A DNA stretch of 64,000 nucleotides from Dugong dugon. Its lineage: Eukaryota > Chordata > Mammalia > Sirenia > Dugongidae. The stretch is taken from NCBI GenBank assembly GCA_030035585.1, contig CM057464.1, forward strand, positions 79,034,919 through 79,098,918, in the 5' to 3' direction. This document shows, in pieces, positions 58,668 to 64,000 of this stretch. Position 1 is the first letter of the stretch. Every line of letters starts with the position of its first letter. Position numbers and translations under genes: made by a program. The notes beneath the pieces were generated by a model that had not been told where the DNA came from, made no database searches, and was given only the letters and a program-made list of their open reading frames with translations.

Positions 58668-59826
58668 GATGTCAGATAGATCTTTGCCAAAAGCAGAGAC
58701 TACCAGAAAGATATTTACCTGTGTTTTATTGACTATGCATAGGCAATCAACTGTGAGCATCATAACAAATTATGGATAAAGTTGCAAAGAATGGGAATCC
58801 CAGAACACTTAATTGTGCTCATGAGGAACCTGTACATAGAATAAGAGACCATCGTTCAAACAGAACAAGGGGAGGATACTGCGCGATTTGTTAGGAAAGT
58901 CAGGAAAGGTGTATGTCAAGGCTGTATACATACTATCACCATACTTTTTCACTGTGTATGCTGAGCAATTAATCTGAGAAGGTGGTCTATATGGAAAAGG
59001 AACGTGGCATCAGGAATGGTGGGAGATTCGTTAACAACCTGTGATATGCAGATGACACAACCTTGCTTGCTTTTAAGTGAAGAGGACTTTAAGCACTTAC
59101 TGATGAAGATCAAAGACTACAGCCTTCAGTATGGATTGCACCTGAACATAAAGAAAACAAAAATCCTCACAACTGGACCAATAAGCAACATCATGATAAA
59201 CGGAGAAAATATCGACATTGTCAAGGATTTCATTTTACTTGAATCCACAATCAACACTCTTGGAAGCAGCAGTAAAGAAATTAAATGACTCATTGCATTG
59301 GGCAAATCTGCTGCAAAAGACCTCTTTAAAGTGTTAAAAAGCAAAAATGTCACTTTATGGACAAAGGTGCGCCTGACTCAAGCCATGGTGTTTTCAATCA
59401 TCTCATATGCATGTGAAAGCTGCACAATGAATAAGGAAGATCGAAGAAGAATTGATGCCTTTTAATTATGGTGTTGGCAAAGAATACTGAATATACCATG
59501 GACTGCCAGAAGAACGAACAAATCTGTCTTGGAAGAAGTACAGCCAGAATGTCCATTAGATGCAAAGATGGCAAGACTTCGTCTCACATCCTTTGGACAC
59601 TTTATCAAGAGGGGTCAGTCTCTGGAGAAGAACGCCATGCTTGGTAAACCAGAGGGTCAGCAAAAAAGAGGAAGATCCTCAACGAAATGGATTCACACAG
59701 TGTCTGCCACAGTGGACTCAAGCATAACAATGATTCTGAGGATGGTGCAGGACCCGGCAGTGTTTTGTTCTATTGCTCATAGGGTGGTTATGAGTCAGAA
59801 CCAACTTGATGGCACCTAACAACAAC
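58668..59826 (+). mobile_element. RTE (BovB-like) LINE, 5' truncated
   Basis: Reverse-transcriptase C-terminal half to the (AAC) tail: 'YLCFIDYA'-type block near 58718, 'HLNIKKTKILTTGPISNIMI' at about 59143-59200. Degraded. It keeps the 30-bp segment ('cattgcattgggcaaatctg') missing from the copies at 38146 and 42255. Confidence 0.92.
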
Positions 59827-60260
59827 CATCCCAACACCACTTTTCCTGGAACAACTCACCAGGCAGCAACCCTCTCCCCAACCCCATGGTGCCTAGGAGA
59901 TGGTGTCCTCTATATCCCCCATCACCCCAGAGTTAGAGGCCATCCATTGCCTTACTTCTGAAGCTTGGTCCCCTAATATCCCAGTGAACCTCCTGAGTCA
60001 AAGATTCTCCAGTTTATGTGGTCTAAGATCCTGCTTGCTAATTCTTCTGTTTACTGCATTTGTGTGTATGTGTGTTCCATTTTTTGTCTATGAGCCTTCA
60101 TGCCAGCTGCTATTCTACACTAACTGTCCCTCTTGGGTTTAATTAGAGATTCATTCATATATTCAGCAAGTATTTATTGAACCACTACTATATGCCAGAC
60201 ACTGTTCGAGGAGCTAGGGATATATCAGGGAATTAAATAGTCAAAGATCCCTACCCTCAG
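59827..60260. other. Intergenic; old MIR/L2-like piece at about 60150-60250
   Basis: 'caagtatttattgaaccact' and 'atatgccagacactgttcga' are typical mammalian-wide repeat wording. The rest is unrecognised. Confidence 0.45.
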
Positions 60261-60960
60261 GACCATGGTCTCTGGGAATATCTAGCTCATCTGGTATAAC
60301 ACAGTTTATAAAGACAATGTTCTACATTCTACCTTGGTGAGTAGTGTCTGGGGTCTTAAAAGCCTGTGAGCGGCCATCTAAGATACTCCACTGGTCTCAT
60401 CCCTTCGGGAGCAAGGGAGAATGAAGAAAACAAGATACAAGCAAAAGATTAGTCCAAAGGACTAACAGACCACAATTACCACGGCCTCCACCAGACTGAG
60501 TCCAGTACAACTAGATGGTGCCCAGCTACCACCACTGACTGCTCTGACAGGAATTACAACAGAGGGTCCTGGACAGAGCTGGAGAAAAATGTAGAACAAA
60601 ATTCTACCTCACAAAAAAAGACCAGACTTACTGGCCTGACAGAGACTGGAGAAACTCAGAGAGTATGGCCCCCAGACACCCTTTTAGCTCAGTAATGGAG
60701 TCACTCCTGAGGTTCACCCTTCAGCCAAAGATTAGACAGCCCCATAAAACAAAACAAGACTAATGTGGCACAACAGTCCAGGGACAAGGACTAGAAGGCA
60801 GGAGGGGACAAGAAAGTTAGTGATAGGGAACCCAAGGTTGAGAAGGGACAGTGTTGACATGTCGTGGGGTTGTTAACCATTGTCATAAGGCAATATTGGT
60901 ACTGTTTAATGAGAAACTATTTGTTCTGCAAACCTTCATCTAAGGTACAAAAAAAAAAAA
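60261..60960 (+). mobile_element. L1 3'UTR with poly-A tail
   Basis: Starts 'gaccatggtctctgggaata', includes 'gtgtctggggtcttaaaagc' and 'gagctggagaaaaatgtaga', and ends in A15. 5' truncated. Confidence 0.88.
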
Positions 60961-60995
60961 AAGAATTATCTATGTGAGATTAAATTGACAACAAC

Positions 60996-61345
60996 AACTC
61001 AAAAGATTTGATGGGAAGCCTGGGGGCAGTGAGTTGAAGATAACGGTCATGGAATAATTTGGAAAAAGATAGTGAGAATAGCAGCACAACTGGAAGAATG
61101 TAATCGCTGTCACTGAATTGTACATGTAGAAATTTCTGAAATAGTGTACCTTTGGCTACGTATACTTTCATTAAAAAAAAAAAAAAAGGTCCTCCAGGGT
61201 CGAGAAGGGAGAAGGTTGACATGTCGTGGGGTTGTTAACCAATGTTATAAAACAATATGTGTACTGACTGTTTAATGAGAGACTATTTGTTCTGTAAACC
61301 TTCACCTAAAGTACAATTAAAAAAATAATAAAGTACAATAAAAAA
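60996..61345 (+). mobile_element. Two further L1 3' ends
   Basis: 60996-61186 is the 3' end of an older L1 ('cactgaattgtacatgtaga' and an A15 run). 61197-61345 repeats the last 130 bp or so of the element at 60261-60960 ('ttgacatgtcgtggggttgt') and ends in A-rich runs. Confidence 0.7.
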
Positions 61346-61499
61346 AAAAAATACAAGGAAAAAAAAAAAATCCCTGTCCTCAAATAGCCTGCATTGTAGT
61401 GCCTTTTTCTAAATATTTCTGTTACTACCTGATTGAGGCAGAGGTTAGACTAGTGTATAGTGACTGGGGTAGGGATACAAGAGGAAGCCCAGTTACAAG

Positions 61500-61628
61500 T
61501 ATTTGTTGTACATGGCTAAAACATAACAATGATCGTAAGGATGGCCCAGGACTGGGCAACATGCTGTTGTGTTATACATAAGGTCGTTATGAGTTGGAAT
61601 TGACTCAACGGCATCTAACAACAACATG
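61500..61628 (+). repeat. RTE LINE 3' end fragment
   Basis: 'ataacaatgatcgtaaggat', 'tatgagttggaattgactca' and 'ggcatctaacaacaac'. Confidence 0.85.
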
Positions 61629-61777
61629 TACAAAAAAATATCTAGAAGGATGATCATTAAATGGTTAATCCTGACTACCTCAGACTAGTAAAATTTGAAA
61701 GTGAGGGGACAGTGTGAAGGGATTAAAGAAATTTTTCCTTTATAACTTCTGTTCAGTTTTTTTTTTTTTTAATTAAG

Positions 61778-62199
61778 TGTTACGGATTGAATTGTGTCCC
61801 CCCAAAATATGTATGTCAACTTGGCTAGTCCATGATTCACAGTATTGTGAGACTGTCCAACATTTAACATCTGATGTGATTTCCTATGTGTTGTAAACCC
61901 TACCTCCATTATGTTACTGAGGTGGGATTAGCAGCAGTTATGTCAATGAGACAGGACTCGGTCTGTAAGATTAGGTTGTGTCTTAAGTCAGAGAGATATG
62001 GGGACCTCATACTATCAAGAAAGAAGCACTAGGAGCACAGTGCATCCTTTAGACCCAGGATCCCTGCACTAAGAAGCTTCTAGACTAGGGGAAGATGGAT
62101 GTCAAGGACATTCCTCCAGAGCCAAGAGAGAGAGAAAGCCTTCCCCTGGAGATGACACTCTAGGTAACTAAGATAAGACAGCACTAGATAACTAAGACA
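61778..62199 (+). mobile_element. MaLR-type solo LTR
   Basis: From 'tgttacggattgaattgtgt' to 'gataactaagaca'. The flanks are TTAAG (61773-61777) and TCAAG (62200-62204), a one-mismatch 5-bp TSD. Shorter than the copy at 62607 because of internal deletions. Confidence 0.85.
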
Positions 62200-62544
62200 T
62201 CAAGGAACATGTGTTTTTATAAGAAACTTTTTTTAGAGCTTGTCTGCGTAGGAAAAGATAGGAGAAACTTGACCATGTTTAATTTCTGAAGATAAAGGGT
62301 CCATAGAAATAAGGGGTAGAAGAAACCAGAAAGGAAAGAGGGACAGAGTTAGGTCTCTGGGGATTTAAGGGGAGGGAATGAGATCCCAACACATATGGAA
62401 ATGTCAGCCTTGGGTAGGGAAGAATCTTGTTTACACTGAGACAAGAAGCAAAAACAAAAAAAACAAAAAAAAAAAACTGGATGCAAAAGGCACGTTTAGA
62501 TACAGAGTGAAGCAAATTTGATCAAAGGAGAAAGTTTTGAGGAA
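62200..62544. other. Intergenic, nothing recognised
   Basis: No credible gene; A-rich runs near 62455-62477. Confidence 0.4.
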
Positions 62545-62606
62545 AAAGCATAGGTTTAAGAGGCAGAGAGACCCAAGTTCAAATCCCAACTCCATGACTT
62601 ACTGGC

Positions 62607-63128
62607 TGTTATGGTTTGTATTATGTCCCCCAGATATGTGTGTCTATTTGGCTAGGCCTGATCCCCAGTATTGAGCAACTATCCACCATTTTGTGATCTG
62701 ATGTGATTATCCTACATGTTGTAAATCCTAATCTCTATGATGTTAATGAGGCAGGATTAGAGGCAATTATGTTCATGAGGCAGAACTCAATCTACAGGAT
62801 TAGATTGTATCTTGAGTCAATCTCTTTTGAAATATAGAAGAGAGAATTGAGCAGAGAGGAGAGGGACCTCATGCCACCAAGAAGGCAGTACCAGGAGAGG
62901 AGCATGTCCTTTGGACCCAGGGTGCCTGCGCTGAGAAGCTCCTAGGCCAGGTGAAGATTGATGACAAAGATCATCCCCTAGAACCGATAGAGAAAGAAAG
63001 CATTCCCTGGGAGCTGCTACCCTGAATTCAGACTTCTAGCCTCCCAGACTGTGAGAGAATAAATTTCTGTTTGCTAAAGCCATTCACTTGTGGTATTTCT
63101 GTTACAGAAACGCTAGATAACTAAGACA
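62607..63128 (+). mobile_element. MaLR-type solo LTR, best-preserved copy
   Basis: 522 bp from 'tgttatggtttgtattatgt' to 'gataactaagaca', inserted into a MIR. The flanks CTGGC/CTAGT are a degraded 5-bp TSD. It contains 'aataaatttctgtttgctaa' near its 3' end. Confidence 0.88.
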
Positions 63129-63202
63129 CTAGTTAAAACCTTGGGCCAGTTATTTAACCTTTCATCACCTCCTAACGAGGCTAATAATCTCGTAGGATCC
63201 AA

Positions 63203-63365
63203 AAAACCAAAACCAAACCCATTGCCATCAAGTCAATTCCAACTCTTAGTGACCCTATAGGACAGAGTAGAACTGCCCTATAGGGTTTGCAAGAAGAGGC
63301 TGGTGGATTTGAACTGTCGACCTTTTGGTTAGCAGTCAAGTTCTTTTAACCACTGCACCGCCTTG
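63203..63365 (-). repeat. AfroSINE, inverted
   Basis: 'aaaaccaaacccattgccat', 'tataggacagagtagaactg' and the head 'ttaaccactgcaccgccttg'. It lies inside the split MIR. Confidence 0.92.
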
Positions 63366-63440
63366 AAGGATAGTCATGGCAATTAAATGTGATAACATGT
63401 ACAGTGCTTGGCAATCATTCTCATCAAATGTTGCTTTCCT

Positions 63441-64000
63441 CTGTTAGCCTGCTCTCTGGCTGCCTGGACAGAGGCTTTTAAGAACAGAATTCCATAGCAG
63501 TTATTTAACAGCTCAGCATGGTCAGTCTTGCTGCCGCTATGGCTCTCATCTTGATACCGTAAAGCCCCAGTGCATAAATCTGTGTCATAAGCCTTGATTC
63601 CTAGGTTACTGGGACATTATCCTATAAACCACTCATTCTTACGGACCAGGTTCCTACCCACACACCTGCCCTTCCAGTGATGTAGTTTCCTGCTTGGAAA
63701 CTCAGCCTCTCCAGGCTAGATTATCTGCCATTGCCCCATAAGAGAGGAGAGGGACCTCATGCCACCAAGAAGGCAGTACCAGGAGAGGAGCATGTCCTTT
63801 GGACCCAGGGTGCCTGCGCTGAGAAGCTATAGACATCACCTAAGCAGACTAAGGAATTTTTGGCCATGATCCCAAATTCAGACTCCTACCCCTTATCTAA
63901 CTGGGTGGATTCACCTAAGTCTACTACATGCTTACCTCACAAACACTTTAGAATATAACTGGGATTACTGATGTCCCTGGCATCGGAATTTGGCGGGCCC
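63441..64000. other. Intergenic, apart from the 88-bp copy
   Basis: No gene or other repeat is recognised to the end of the window. Confidence 0.4.
63741..63828 (+). repeat. 88-bp exact copy of LTR segment 62853-62940
   Basis: Base-for-base identical over 88 bp to the internal part of the LTR at 62607-63128. It begins 'agagaggagagggacctcat' and ends 'gcgctgagaagct'. No other LTR sequence flanks it. Confidence 0.93.

Larger units (their letters stand above)
62545..63440 (+). repeat. MIR split by an LTR and an AfroSINE
   Basis: MIR pieces are read in order at 62545-62606 ('caagttcaaatcccaactcc'), 63129-63195 ('accttgggccagttatttaa') and 63366-63440 ('ggcaattaaatgtgataaca'). They are separated by the LTR 62607-63128 and the SINE 63203-63365. 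Confidence 0.8.

Overview
This is mammalian nuclear DNA carrying one intact protein-coding gene, PTP4A1 (PRL-1), in a repeat-dense setting. The repeats point to an afrotherian, most probably an elephant or a close paenungulate. There are many copies of a tRNA-headed AfroSINE, of its partner RTE (BovB-like) LINE with an (AAC)n tail, and of a distinctive L1 3' end. The species is inferred from repeat content only.

Layout. Positions 1-20200 are intergenic: L1 3' ends (742-1402, 4250-6765, 9302-10140, 10141-10612, 16152-16428), AfroSINEs, MaLR-type LTRs, two ERV1-like solo LTRs (about 12469-13194 and 13338-13854), and a local duplication (15383-16152 against 16840-17180). Positions about 20230-21570 are a CpG-island promoter with a TATA box, ATTGG boxes, a near-CRE and an EGR-type site. 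Positions 20441-30465 are PTP4A1 on the + strand. A non-coding first exon splices to a second exon that carries a long leader and the ATG. Five coding exons (24799-24903, 26565-26657, 27181-27311, 28265-28339, 29045-29162) give an uninterrupted 173-codon frame with the PTP signature loop and a C-terminal CAAX box. A 3'UTR of about 1.3 kb follows. Positions 30500-64000 are again intergenic and mostly RTE, L1, SINE and MaLR sequence, including an almost complete L1 (51653-57851) that lacks the endonuclease part of ORF2.

How the gene is probably controlled. The sequence shows a serum/stress-type CpG promoter and a leader with a series of upstream ORFs. A 46-codon uORF in exon 1 stops 13 nt before a second ATG. 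That second uORF runs in frame across the exon 1-exon 2 junction into a 21-codon uORF in exon 2, whichever half of a tandem NAGNAG acceptor is used. Published work on PRL phosphatases reports a conserved magnesium-sensitive uORF in the leader; the exon 2 ORF here is the obvious candidate.

No second cellular gene, tRNA or other structural RNA gene, and no CRISPR array, was recognised. All repeat boundaries were read by eye and are approximate unless a target-site duplication (TSD) is stated.
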